The translations under genes were made by a program, and so were the position numbers. Below, in pieces: positions 11,232 through 21,590 of a stretch of DNA of 42,919 bases (the stretch's first letter is position 1; each line of letters begins with the position of its first letter). This DNA comes from Nemertoderma westbladi (Eukaryota; Xenacoelomorpha; Nemertodermatida; Nemertodermatidae), in NCBI GenBank assembly GCA_032718475.1, contig JAUCBJ010000299.1, positions 1 through 42,919 of the forward strand, written 5' to 3'. Under the pieces are notes generated by a model. The model was given only the letters and a program-made list of their open reading frames with translations, did no database searches and was not told where the DNA came from.

Positions 11232-11375
11232 CGGCAGACTGGATAACTGTTTATCATGGATAACTGTATATTATTATTATGGATAACTGTCCATTTATTA
11301 TGGATAACTGTTTATTATTATTATGGATAACTGTCCATTTATTATGGATAACTGTTTATTATTATTCTGGATAAC
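11232..11375. repeat. Short tandem repeat with alternating TGGATAACTGT units
   Basis: Seven copies of GGATAACTG separated by AT-rich spacers of two kinds, TTTATTATTATTAT and TCCATTTATTAT, that alternate, giving a dimeric period of about 44-46 bp. Confidence 0.9.
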
Positions 11376-12040
11376 CGACTACCGACCCCACAATGACACA
11401 GGATGTGTTCTATCACATAGGCATCCTGCCAAGTTTCAGCTTGCGGGCAAATATTTTTCTATTGGGCGGATCCAAGAAGTGGATGTTGGACGGATCCAAG
11501 AAGTGGATGTCCTTATTTCTCACGCGTGTTTGTTTGTTCGTTTTTTTTGTTTGTTTGTTTGTTTGTACACACAACTTCTTGCACTTAATGTTGATGGAAT
11601 TGGATGAAACTTTGATGATATGTTCATTATCGCACCTAGTTGTGTATGCAAGGTTTTGGTTGCGAGTGACCTGTTGGTTGCCTAGCAACAGTGAAATTAA
11701 TTCTAGAATGACCGATCATAATCGTAGAATTCACTCAATCAAAATTCTATCGACACCCCATATGGAGCACCTATTGAACATGAACATGCTTTATACAAAA
11801 TTTCACTTTATTTCGTTTAGAATTGTAGGAGAAGATACATTTCTAACAAACAGTGTTTTTTTAATATTACAATATTATATACTAATTATACTATTATCTA
11901 TCATACTGGCTAGCCAATCCCGTATATCGTTGCCAAGACAACATCCCTTTAGAGGTTCAATGTGGAGTTAAGTAAGTACAGTATCAGTGTAATTGAGAGA
12001 GCTGTCTGCTCCACATTGACAACTATAGGGTTCTCATTCG
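11376..12040. other. Probable decayed transposable element, with two X-box motifs
   Basis: Contains an imperfect 21-bp direct duplication (CGGATCCAAGAAGTGGATG twice, about 11468-11508), a (GTTT)n stretch at 11537-11565, and two strong X-box palindromes, GTTGCCTAGCAAC (11677-11689) and GTTGCCAAGACAAC (11929-11942). The 192-codon open frame across it has no recognisable domain and low-complexity parts, so I do not call a gene. Confidence 0.5.
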
Positions 12041-12044
12041 TTTA

Positions 12045-12205
12045 CTTATTAGGCTGCCCTGCTTATGCGCGTAATTCATTACAACAAACAATAAAATAAT
12101 AATTGTGTTGTACAGACGGTCCTTTGGCCAATGTTTCGTTTTGCGTTTTTCGTTATTAGGCTTCCCTGCATATAGGCGCGTAATTTAATACAACAATATT
12201 GATAG
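12045..12205. repeat. Imperfect 107-bp direct duplication
   Basis: TTATTAGGCTGCCCTGC followed by GCGCGTAATTC and ACAACAA at 12047-12090 is repeated with few changes at 12153-12198. About 60 bp of unlike sequence lies between, so this is either two copies of one short element or an old tandem duplication. Confidence 0.7.
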
Positions 12206-13030
12206 CAATGGATCCGTCCATATTGCCAGCTCTCGCTTGCTAGCTTGTTTTAATTAATCTTATTTGATTGATTAATTTAGTAGCGAAAGTGGTGTGCTTC
12301 ATTATATATTGTCTGTGAGACTGACAGTCAGACAGACAAACAGACATAAATACAGACAAACAGACAGTCCAGATGTCATCAAACATTAAAACAGATATCA
12401 GAAATGAAATCAGCCACTATACGAAAACCCTCAAATCGTAAATGTTGGTTGGCTGCATGGTAGTTTATTATATTTTAGCTTATTTTTGAAATGTCCCGCG
12501 ATTTACATAAAATAACATTAACATAACATTTCTCCGCATTTTCTTTTTGGTGCAATTTGGAGCCAAATGTATACATTTTTCTCTAGAACGTTTTAATGGA
12601 ATTGGCTGAAATTATCGCAGCAAGTTTGTTGTTCTGAGACACAATTGTGGAACCTGTAAAACATATGTTTAAAACATTTATCGAATGTACAGACTTGTAA
12701 TACAAACTTGAAAATGTGCCAATTTTTGGTTTTTAGTGCAATTAAGTGATGGGTCGGGTACATATGTGTTAATAATAAAATGCATGGGGATAGAGCCTGG
12801 AGTCCTTCTCTCCTTAACGTTTAAAATTGGACGCGACAGAACAACGGAACGACAGATTGAGTTAGTGGTAGCCGTATGCTAAGCTCGCTTACTTTCGTGG
12901 CTCGCCCCACACCTTTGTTGCGTATACCCATTTAATAATTAGTTATTATTGACGCGTTTGTATAACAACAAATATTTTCGTAAGACGACATGCCTCCCGG
13001 AAAGATGCCATTAAGAATTAGATAATTGGG
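12206..13030. other. Non-coding stretch; CAGA microsatellite and a dispersed short motif
   Basis: A (CAGA)n-type microsatellite lies at about 12318-12370. A dispersed sequence, ATGCTAAG..CGCTT followed by TTTCGTGGCTCGCCCCA, occupies 12876-12910; the same segment recurs near 26637 and 41753. I see no gene. Confidence 0.6.
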
Positions 13031-13341
13031 TAGATAAAGGGTCTTCTTTCCCGCTAATTTAAATAAAATGGTGATTACTGATGCATTTCTCCCTTAACGA
13101 GCTTCTTCAGAGTAATTTAATTTAAAATAATAACACACAACCGCAACCGGTATCTAGCTACAACTAAACAAGTCTAACTGAGACTTATTTATTATTAGAC
13201 TTATTTAGTTGTAGCTAGATACCGGTTGAGGTTGTGTGTTATTATTTTAAATTTTAAATTACTCTGAAGAAGCTCGTTAAGGGAGAAATGCATCAGTAAT
13301 CACCATTTATTTAAATTAGCGGTAAGAAGACCCTTTATCTA
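13031..13341. mobile_element. Foldback (long inverted repeat) element, 311 bp
   Basis: Left arm 13031-13176 and right arm 13196-13341 are each about 146 bp and nearly perfect reverse complements, with a 19-nt spacer. Arms start TAGATAAAGGGTCTTC. A TA dinucleotide stands at each outer end, which fits a TA target-site preference, but it could also belong to the arms. No coding capacity. Arm identity is high enough to suggest recent origin or ongoing gene conversion. Confidence 0.93.
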
Positions 13342-13599
13342 TACTATAATAACAAATAAAGTATCTTCCTTGTAAATTCGAAGTAACTGAAATGATACAT
13401 TTTCCAGAGATACCGAGAAACAACCGATTTATTAGATTGAAATCCGATTGTATCTTTTTCATCCTTTTATCAGATAACATTTTACACATTAAGAAAGTAA
13501 AGGGCTATTGTACAACTCTGACATAAGTTAATTATTAATATTACACATTCCAATATAATAATGCAAAATAAAGAAAACCCCCACGTAAGCATGGATAGT

Positions 13600-14060
13600 T
13601 AGGTTATTGTTATTGGTCTTCGTTGCCAGTGAATGGAGCCTTAGATATGATAGGCCGTAGATTGTTGGTGCCGTTATTAGTCGCACAAACAACGGGCACT
13701 CACTGCATGCCTGCCCTGCCTACACAAGCACGCAGATAGCAGAGGCCATTAGTTGGGCCTATCAAAGCCATTTACAGTACCGAGCCAGCTATATCCAACC
13801 ATTCATAGACCAATTGCTTAACAAACCCATTAGTACGGAAGAGCCGGCAACTTCAAAGTTTAACCGCCACGTCAATCACTCTAGTAAGCTGACACAGGCC
13901 TGTCAATACAATACCTCCCTTGAGCTCGTCGGTGGACATCAAAGTTTTATTCAGACAAAGCCGGCTGGCGAGCCCCTGTGGGGCTGTCCGTTAACGGCAA
14001 ACATCAAAGTAGACCTGGCCTTGTTCGGATAGCGGGAGGCCGTTGTAGGCTAGTATGTTA
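13600..14060. promoter_or_regulatory. Unique GC-richer island 1 upstream of the NET gene (candidate enhancer)
   Basis: Balanced composition in an AT-rich setting and free of repeats. It carries CCGGCAACTTCAAAGTTT (13845-13862) followed within 10 bp by ACGTCAATCA (13869-13878), then CTGTCAATA (near 13899), ACATCAAAG (13936-13944), AAACATCAAAGTAGA (around 14000-14013) and CTATCAAAGC (13760). ATCAAAG is the TCF/LEF core; TGATTGAC is the PBX/MEIS core. Function is inferred from motif clustering and from recurrence in islands 2 and 3. Confidence 0.5.
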
Positions 14061-14828
14061 TTCAATAGACTGACAGTTGTGTGGGCCAAATGGTGGGAGT
14101 TGTATTTCGGGCTGGTTTCATAGATATTCAGTCTATTACCAAGTTATCTGTCTCTCATAAGAACTTGTCCCAAACAAGACAACTATATACTAATAATTCC
14201 TGTCAAATTTTAGGTTGTTTTCCATTTAGTTATTATTATATGGGTTGAACTGTCAAGTTTGGCTCTGCCGTTCCCATTACATGCTTGGTATATTATTTAC
14301 TGGGGTATAAAAGGGAAAAAGAATAGTATTTATTACCCTAGTGCGAATATTTACACGAAGGAGCCAAAAATGAAAAGTGAAAGCGAGATAGATCGTATTG
14401 ATGGGGTGCAGTCGCTTACCCAATATGCCCCATCCCCAATAAAGTAACTTTCCCAATAACAATTTTAAATAAAACTAAAAATTAGTCATCTTTCCAACAG
14501 GACATACTTTAAGAAATTTAGTGGGCCAATTTGAAAAATCTTAGTGGTGGGCCTTTTCTAAGAAAGTGGTGGGCCATATGGCCCACCAGTTGAATACATA
14601 AAAAAAAACATGCCCTGCTGACACAATAAGTAATTTCACCAATAGGTATACTTACTATTATACAGTTAACAGAATTGATGCAAAGATATAATCTATACAT
14701 TACGCAGTATAACGTTGTGATTTATGATTTTTTGACGATTATTAAGTAGCCTTTTGAATAAGTACCGATTTGGTTGAAATATTGAATATATTAACTCGTC
14801 ACCTCCATGCGAAATTTAAATATTCTAT
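14061..14828. other. Non-coding stretch with a perfect 20-bp palindrome
   Basis: Contains GGTATAAAAGG near 14304, a TATA-like word with no gene behind it, and the perfect palindrome GGTGGGCCATATGGCCCACC at 14568-14587, preceded by two further direct GTGGGCC copies at 14521 and 14545. Otherwise AT-rich and featureless. Confidence 0.6.
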
Positions 14829-15448
14829 TTGGGTGCATTGAGTTATGTTTGGGTGCATAGAGTTATGTTTGGGTGCATTGAGGTATGTTTGGGTGCATTG
14901 GGTTATGTTTGGGTGCATTGAGTTGTGTTTGGGTGCAGTGTGATATGTTTGGGTGCATTGAGTTATGTTTGGGTGCATTGAGTTATGTCTGGGTGCATTA
15001 AGTTATGTTTGGGTGCATTGAGATATGTTTGGGTGCATTGAGTTATGTTTGGGTGCATTGAGGGATGTTTGGGTGCATTGAGTTATGTTTGTGTGCATTG
15101 AGTTATGTTTGGGTGCATTGAGTTATGTTTGGGTCCATTGTGTTATGTTTGGGTGCATTGGGTTATGTTTGGGTGCATTGAGTTGTGTTTGGGTGCAGTG
15201 TGATATGTTTGGGTGCATTGAGTTATGTTTGGGTGCATTGGGTTATGTTTGGGTGCATCGGGTAATGTTTGGGTGCATTGAGTTATGTCTGGGTGCATTA
15301 AGTTATGTTTGGGTGCATTGAGTTATGTTTGGGTGCATTGGGTTATGTTTGGGTGCATCGGGTAATGTTTGGGTGCATTGAGTTATGTCTGGGTGCATTA
15401 AGTTATGTTTGGGTGCATTGAGTTATGTTTGGGTGCATTGGGTTATGT
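14829..15448. repeat. 20-bp minisatellite
   Basis: About 31 units of ATGTTTGGGTGCATTGAGTT. Higher-order structure is visible: the block with TTGTGTTT and GCAGTGTGAT variants recurs 260 bp apart (about 14899 and 15159), and the block with GCATCGGGTAATG and ATGTCTGGGTGCATTAAG recurs 100 bp apart (about 15257 and 15357). Because 20 is not a multiple of three, frames repeat every 60 bp; the open frame through it is an artefact. Confidence 0.97.
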
Positions 15449-15662
15449 AAATAATGTCAAAATTATATTTAAAGAAAAAGAACATCGTGCGGGTAATGTG
15501 GGGGAGGGTTTAGAAAGACATACAGAAAGGCAGACGCCCATAAAGAGAGATATATACCGTAAATGGTTGAACGATGCTTTCCGAGGCGTCATGGTTACAA
15601 TCGTGAATGATAAGTGCGTGAGTAAGGATCTATGCCTCGATACCAAAAAATATGAATATTAA
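15449..15662. other. Unassigned non-repetitive stretch with an 80-codon frame
   Basis: The plus-strand frame of the minisatellite runs on into about 70 non-repeat codons, ending at 15662, rich in Lys/Arg/Glu. I recognise no domain and see no start of its own, so it is recorded only as an open stretch, perhaps from a mobile element. Confidence 0.3.
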
Positions 15663-15680
15663 ATTTAATTATTATTACCA

Positions 15681-15713
15681 ATACGCATTTCGGGCGTCAA
15701 ACCCGTCTTCAGG
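15681..15713 (-). ncRNA. Hammerhead-ribozyme-like motif (tentative)
   Basis: On the minus strand, CTGAAGA is followed by a short CGGG/CCCG stem with a 7-nt loop and then AAAT. This resembles the CUGANGA - stem II - GAAA core of the hammerheads reported in Penelope-like retroelements. If the C-G pair closes stem II, the G of GAAA is consumed, so the core is imperfect, and stems I and III were not established. Confidence 0.25.
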
Positions 15714-15736
15714 GCTATTTAAAAACAAACAGAACA

Positions 15737-15848
15737 AATTTAAATAAAATATTTAAAATGATTTAGGACAATATGTAAAAAATTTTTTTTTTTTAAATTT
15801 TTACATATATTGTCGTAAATCATTTTAATTATTTTATTTAAATTTGTA
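15737..15848. repeat. Imperfect long hairpin
   Basis: Arms of about 50 bp (AAATTTAAATAAAATATTTA... and its near complement ending TTATTTAAATTT) surround a T-run loop at about 15781-15797. Within the arms GATTTAGGACAATATGTAAA pairs with TTTACATATATTGTCGTAAATC. It may be a small foldback element. Confidence 0.8.
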
Positions 15849-15859
15849 GAATTTCTAGA

Positions 15860-16783
15860 ATTCTAGAGCAGATTATCTGATGTGATAGTATTTTTTATTT
15901 TTTTAGGAGTATTGTGTTGACTATGACTACTCCTAAACAACCTGCAGTTTAGCATATTGTCTTTTTATTGTCTTTTTCATCCAGGACTGGTCCGCGGTTG
16001 TGGAATGTTTTATGCTAGTTATTTTGTTGACCAAAAATGTTCAAGACGAGTGCAACGAGGGTTGTAATGAAGCCGAGTCTGTGTTGACTATACTTCGATA
16101 ACGAGTATTGTTTTGAGAATACTGGTCGGTATTGGAAGATATTGGTCGTTGTGTCATTTTTTACAATGCTGATGATGGAATGTTGCAAGGTTCTAAGGTA
16201 TATTATACTTGGTTACCAGGTTGTACAGGACGAACGCAACCAATTTTGCAGTTATCCACGAGTATCCATCTGCCTTAAATCAGAGTTACTCGCACAGTTT
16301 CGAGACTATGCTTAGTTATAAAGGTCGCCAGTCTGTGTTTAAGATAAGAAAACAATTTTGGGACAAAACAGGACGAGCGCAACGAGGTCAATGAAGGAGA
16401 TGAGTATTGGAAAACTAAAAATGTCATACTTAACTTAAATAGCCCTTAGTAGGTTTACAAATGACAGTTAAAGCGTAAAAGGGCAAACAACGTGTTTGGA
16501 ATTGTATCTGGAAACCAATAATAATAATATTCCTTCCTGGTGTAGGACCTGCTGATCCTAATTTACATAACACTTTACAGTAACAGCTATTATCTATTAT
16601 TACTTAGCGTGAATGTCTATTACAATGTAGCAATAATCATAGGGCAATTACATTGAATTTATTATGATGCCGAACGAGCGCAGGGAGTTATAGGTCAACA
16701 TAAAAAAACAAGTATTTTCGTATCAAAATAAGTTAATAATCAGTTTTTATCAAGAATCTGGTAACTACAGTAGAGAAAGGGGA
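15860..16783. other. Non-coding stretch with a repeated GACGAGYGCAACGAGG motif
   Basis: GACGAGTGCAACGAGG with a following GTAATGAAG..GAGT (about 16049) recurs as GACGAGCGCAACGAGGTCAATGAAGGAGATGAGT-like sequence at about 16371; shorter forms stand near 16229 and 16668. Likely parts of an unassigned dispersed repeat. No gene seen. Confidence 0.5.
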
Positions 16784-16996
16784 TGGGGGGGGGGGGGGGG
16801 GTCTTGACGCAAAACATTCTCAATTTAGGGAAAGGAGCAGGTTAAAGTGCAACGATATTTTAACCAAAACAGTAAACTAAACACAATAGAACAGGTTACA
16901 GTTTTATTTTCGAGAGTAATCAGCTGTTATTTGCGTCCAATTTCCCCCCGAATTTTTATTGCGTCCAGATTCCCCCCCCCCCCCCCCCCCCCCCCT
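16784..16996 (-). mobile_element. Poly-G-bordered MITE, copy 1
   Basis: Bounded by G17 (from 16785) and a C-run of more than 20 (to 16995). Inside are TTGACGCAAAAC, CTAAATTGAG in reverse, AACCAAAACAGTAAAC, AACAGGTTACAG and TTTGCGTCCA, all shared with copies at 24.6, 29.8 and 40.1 kb in the same order. GCGTC words stand at both ends. Orientation is opposite to the copy at 29780. No coding capacity. Confidence 0.85.
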
Positions 16997-17430
16997 ATCT
17001 GAACTATTAATATTTATCCTTTTTTTTTTTTTACAAATATTTGCTCACGCCACGCAATTTATTATTGTTGCGCTTTCTGGGAAAAATAGCGGCCGTCACA
17101 AAATTTGTTATAAAATGACTTGTAATGCAAATTTGCGTTCGCGGTATGGAAAACAAATTAGCAAAATAATATGAAAGCGGTCGAGAATTGATTTTATTTC
17201 CGTGAGTTGAGAAGTAAAATGCTAAATTAATTTGACATGGGAACTTGGAGCAGATAATTATGGCGAGTTGTGTAAAATCGTTGTTTTTTACGGTCTACTT
17301 ACTTTATGAGACAGTGCCAGATAACATACGTCTGAGTTAATCAACCACGAACCCAACCATATATATATTACCCACATTTCGTATGCTACTTTTTTCTATG
17401 CTACTGATGTATACAAGTTAAATCTCAGGT
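16997..17430. other. Non-coding stretch
   Basis: T-run at 17021-17032 and an isolated TATGAGACAGTG near 17306, which equals the terminus of the MITE at 29780, so this may be a remnant end. Nothing else identifiable. Confidence 0.5.
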
Positions 17431-18130
17431 CTGTGACACGGCGGAGGTTTGTCGGTAAACATCAAAGTAGAAATAATTACACCACGGTTCTTTTAGAGGT
17501 GTATAAAAGCGCCTTTTTAGTGCGGAAAGTCCCCAGGTTGTGGGCTGGGCAGCTACAGTCTATTGTGTGAAGAGTATACCTATACTGCTAAGGGCCGACT
17601 GTAGTGTACGTACATGCCGGGGTTGAATGGTGAATAGGCGTGTTTTGTGCCTATACAGTACCTCCCCCATTATCCATCAAGCTGTCAATATTCCTTACTG
17701 AGGGCCCCATTCCGGAAAACCAGTCGGCAATCTTCAAAGTCGAAGCAATGTCGGTCAATGGGGTAAAAACAACTTGGGTCTAGCTTTGAAGTCACCGCGC
17801 GAGCAGTGGGAGCCTTTCTGTTAGGTAAAGGGTGCAGTGGAGCGGAAGATTTCTTCCCCGTCCCATTTAGGCATTGTGTGTTGGGCTGGGCGGGTTGGCC
17901 CAATTGGTTGACTGGGTGTAGGGCCCCCACTAATGATGTGGCCCACTGGATTAGGTCTATTGTCCCGTTTCTTGCAGGGGGTCCGGTAAGGTACTTTGCC
18001 AACCCATTTGTATACCGGGAATAGTAATTGGTGCTATTTACGAGAGGTTTGGATGAATGGATAGGGAATATACCGGTATACTGTAGATAGCTAGCAGCAA
18101 CATTATTATGGCGGGCAGAGAATTCACTGG
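17431..18130. promoter_or_regulatory. Unique GC-richer island 2 upstream of the NET gene (candidate enhancer)
   Basis: Shares with island 1 the 15-mer AAACATCAAAGTAGA (17457-17471 region), CTGTCAATA (about 17684), CAGTACCTCCC (about 17656) and TCGGCAATCTTCAAAGTCG (17724-17742) followed by TCGGTCAATG (about 17752). A TATA-like GTATAAAAGCGCC lies near 17502. A 149-codon minus-strand frame spans part of the island but has no recognisable domain, so I read the region as regulatory. Confidence 0.5.
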
Positions 18131-18151
18131 TCAATTTAAAATTTATGAGAC

Positions 18152-18383
18152 ACGGGAAAGAATACCATGCAGTTTTTCACTTTTAGGTCGATTTTTTATT
18201 GCAATTTTACATATGAAGAATTTGTATATATTTGTAAATTTCTCCAAAGTGTGTTAAAGCGCTCATTTCTTTCGTGGGGTGTAACCTGTACAGATACTAA
18301 TACGTTTATTGTTTTGGTTATATTCAGCCTTTTTGTAACTTAGGTTTTTAGTGAAAACCTGGTATATATTCTTCACATGGGGT
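18152..18383. mobile_element. Short inverted-repeat element, 224-bp family, copy 1
   Basis: Aligns along its whole length with the reverse complement of the element at 37202-37425: ends related to CCCATGTGAAGAATACC, then TTTTCACTTTT.GGTCGA, AACCTGTACA.ATACTAAT, TTTATTGTTTTGGTTA, ATTCAGCC, and GTGAAAACCTGGTAT..TTCTTCACATGGG. The left terminus is diverged and no target-site duplication is evident. A second stray terminus (CTGGTATATATACATCATATGGGC) follows at about 18416-18440. Confidence 0.88.
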
Positions 18384-18624
18384 TAAGTGCAAAGTGAAAT
18401 ATAACGGCAGAAAGTCTGGTATATATACATCATATGGGCCCGGAAAAGAAAAAGTTTGTATGCATTTCTTAGTACTAATAATGGCTTTTTTGGATTGAAT
18501 TCAGTGAATTTAATAAATTAATGTTTTAGTTTATATTAATTTCAATAAGTTAATAGCCGTTCCGCTTACAAAATTCCGCGTTACAAAGTTTGCCTGTCAA
18601 AATCTGTACAAGCATGTACAAAAT
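18384..18624. other. Short AT-rich non-coding stretch
   Basis: Apart from the stray element terminus near 18416-18440, I see nothing identifiable. Confidence 0.5.
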
Positions 18625-20170
18625 CTGTGACTGTCAGTGGTTGGCCCACTGAATCTGAGTCTCTGTGACTGTGGTTGGCCCACTGAATCTGAGTCTCTGT
18701 GACTGTGGTTGGCCTACTGAATCTGCGTCTATGTGACTGTGGTCGTCCTACTGAATCTGAGTCTCTGTGACTGTGGTTGGCCCACTGAATCTGCGTCTCT
18801 GTGACTGTTGTTGTCCTACTGAATCTGAGTCTCTGCGACTGTGGTTGTCCTACTGAATCTGCGTCTCTGTGACTGTGGTTGGCCCACTGAATCTGAGTCT
18901 CTGTGTAGGTGGTTGTCCTACTGAATCTGAGTCTCTGTGACTATGGTTGGCATACTGAATCTGAGTCTTTGTGACTGTGGTTGGCCAACTGAATCTGAGT
19001 CTCTGTGACTATGGTTGGCCTACTGAATCTGAGTCTTTGTGACTGTGGTTGGCCTTCTGAATCTGAGTCTCTGTGACTGTGCGGTTGTCCTACTGAATCT
19101 GAGTCTGTGACTGTGGTTGTCCTACTGAATCTGCGTCTATGTGTCTGTGGTTGGCCTTCTGAATCTGAGTCTATGTGAATGTGGTTGGCCTACTGAATCT
19201 GAGTCTTTGTGACTGTGGTTGGCCTACTGAATCTGAGTCTTTGTGACTGTGGTTGGCCAACTGAATCTGAGTCTTTGTGACTGTGGTTGGCCAACTGAAT
19301 CTGAGTCTCTGTGACTATGGTTGGCCTACTGAATCTGAGTCTTTGTGACTGTGGTTGGCCTTCTGAATCTGAGTCTCTGTGACTGTGCGGTTGTCCTACT
19401 GAATCTGAGTCTGTGACTGTGGTTGGCCTAGTGAATCTGAGTCTTTGTGACTGTTGTTGGCCTACTGAATCTGAGTCTCTGTGACTATGGTTGGCCTACT
19501 GAATCTGAGTCTTTGTGACTATGGTTGTCCTACTGAATCTGCGTCTATGTGTCTGTGGTTGGCCTTCTGAATCTGAGTCTATGTGAATGTGGTTGGCCTA
19601 CTGAATCTGAGTCTTTGTGACTATGGTTGTCCTACTGAATCTGCGTCTATGTGTCTGTGGTTGGCCTTCTGAATCTGAGTCTATGTGAATGTGGTTGGCC
19701 AACTGAATCTGAGTCTCTGTGACTGTGGTTGGCCTATAGTGAATCTGAGTCTCTGTGACTGTGGTTGGTGGTTGGCCCACTGAATCTGAGTCTCTGTGAC
19801 TGTGGTTGGCCTACTGAATCTGCGTCTATGTGACTGTGGTCGTCCTACTGAATCTGAGTCTATGTGAATGTGGTTGGCCTACTGAATCTGAGTCTTTGTG
19901 ACTGTGGTTGGCCTTCTGAATCTGAGTCTCTGTGACTGTGGTTGGCCTACTGAATCTGAGTCTCTGTGACTGTGGTTGGCCCACTGAATCTGAGTCTCTG
20001 TGACTTTGGTTGGCCTACTGAATCTGCGTCTATGTGACTGTGGTTGGCCAACTGAATCTGCGTCTCTGTGACTGTGGTTGGCCTATACTGAATCTGAATC
20101 TGAGTCTCTGTGACTGTGATTATCGTACTGAATCTGCATCTATGTGTCTGAGTCTATGTGGTTGGCCTAT
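18625..20170. repeat. 34-bp minisatellite with a RUNX-type core in each unit
   Basis: About 45 units of CTGAATCTGAGTCTCTGTGA followed by CTGTGGTTGGCCTA. Variants change TCTCTG to TCTTTG or TCTATG and GGCC to GTCC; some units have indels (TGTGCGGTTG). Blocks of variants recur, for example the GTGCGGTTG block near 19080 and again near 19385, 305 bp apart. Most units keep TGTGGTT, the reverse complement of the RUNX site AACCACA. The array ends 2.0 kb upstream of the NET gene. Confidence 0.97.
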
Positions 20171-21590
20171 AAATTATTTTATTTTATATTTACAATAAGA
20201 TGCCGGCGATATTATAATATGCAATGGAGGTAAGTTGAAGAAAGCCTATGCAAAACAACTGACTCGACTACTACTGTATACAGTCTGTATAGGAAGGAAG
20301 TTCAAGGAAGACCTTTAATTCACCTCATTTATGGATTCTTGTCAGAAGTTGCAGAAGTCGCACTAAAACATTAAAAAAAAATGATTATATTTTATAATAA
20401 CATCAAGCTTTGCTGGTCCCAGTAGTGGTTTGTTATACCCGGATTGAAAGATAGCTTATCATAGTATGTAATGTTAATGTTGAGTAGTGTGCAAGTAAAA
20501 GCAGCACAAGGGGAAGTATATGGAACACTCAAAGGTCATTAGCGACAAGAATTTAGTTTTATTACAGATATAACATTAATGATGAACGCAAATGTAGATG
20601 AAAATAATAAACGAATGACAAATATTATAAAAACGAAGTTTCAGAGAATTTTGAAAAAATACGGCTTTTACAAGTGGAAAAATAAAAATAAAAATAGAAA
20701 ATAAAATCGTTTTTGTAACGATCATTTCAGCTATTTCTATGTGAAGTTCTGATAGTTTTATAGATGGGGCACCGTGAAGCCCGCACCTTAACAATTCCCA
20801 GAGCGGTGCAAAATAACAAATCATGAATAAAAAAGGGCCAAGCCAGTGCATAAAAAAAGTGCAGAGTGCAGTGTTTATGGTTATAGGCCGCTATAAGTTT
20901 ATATAGTTAAGTGAATGTTTGGTAAGTCGAGTATATGTGTTTAATAGCTCTCAATATAACTGGAGGCTGGAGGCAGATCTCAGAGGAGAAACTAACATTA
21001 ATATGACACATAGCTAGCTCTATATTGTGTTAATCTTATCCATTTACATTAATTCAGAAATACCACCCCAGCAATGCCACTCTTTCATTATTGCGTGTCT
21101 CTAATAAAAAGCAACCAACTGGTAAATATGTTTTATAACTGTTCTTTGAAATAGACCGCCTATAAGAATTATTATCCCTTCAAGTGAAAAATTTATCCAA
21201 AATATTTCTACCTTCGCAACATATAACTCTATTCGGCGAAATACAATTGAAGTATTAGAATTATAATAATTAATTACAATGTATGTTTTGGCTGAGTAAC
21301 TAAAATGTATACCCCCAGTCAAAGAAGTATGTCTTTGAATAAATGCCGTCCCTCCATAGAACCAATGCAAAATCTAGCTAGACAAGTTGACAACCGGGCA
21401 ATAAATTACAATTCAATAAAAATAAAGAAAAAGGGTAACATATATGCTATGCAATGTATTCATTTAATAATGTTAATATACCCAAACTAAGGCTGTAGGG
21501 ATTATTGCAGAAGGATTATTAAAGCAACCCAAATCACTTGTAATATGTTTAGGTTAAAGTATCTTGGCTGGTAGTTCAGAGCCATAACCA
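20171..21590. other. AT-rich non-coding stretch
   Basis: No repeats or gene recognised. The open frames here are short, AT-driven and without known domains. Confidence 0.6.

Noticed and set aside
11393-11971. 192-codon ORF
   Set aside because: No recognisable domain, contains a 21-bp direct duplication and a (GTTT)n stretch; composition is that of AT-rich non-coding DNA.
14300-17515. Two TATAAAAG words (about 14304 and 17502) as promoters
   Set aside because: No coding exon or splice-consistent structure follows either of them; they may be chance in AT-rich DNA.
17685-18134. 149-codon minus-strand ORF
   Set aside because: No domain recognised and it overlaps the island that shares regulatory-type motifs with two others.
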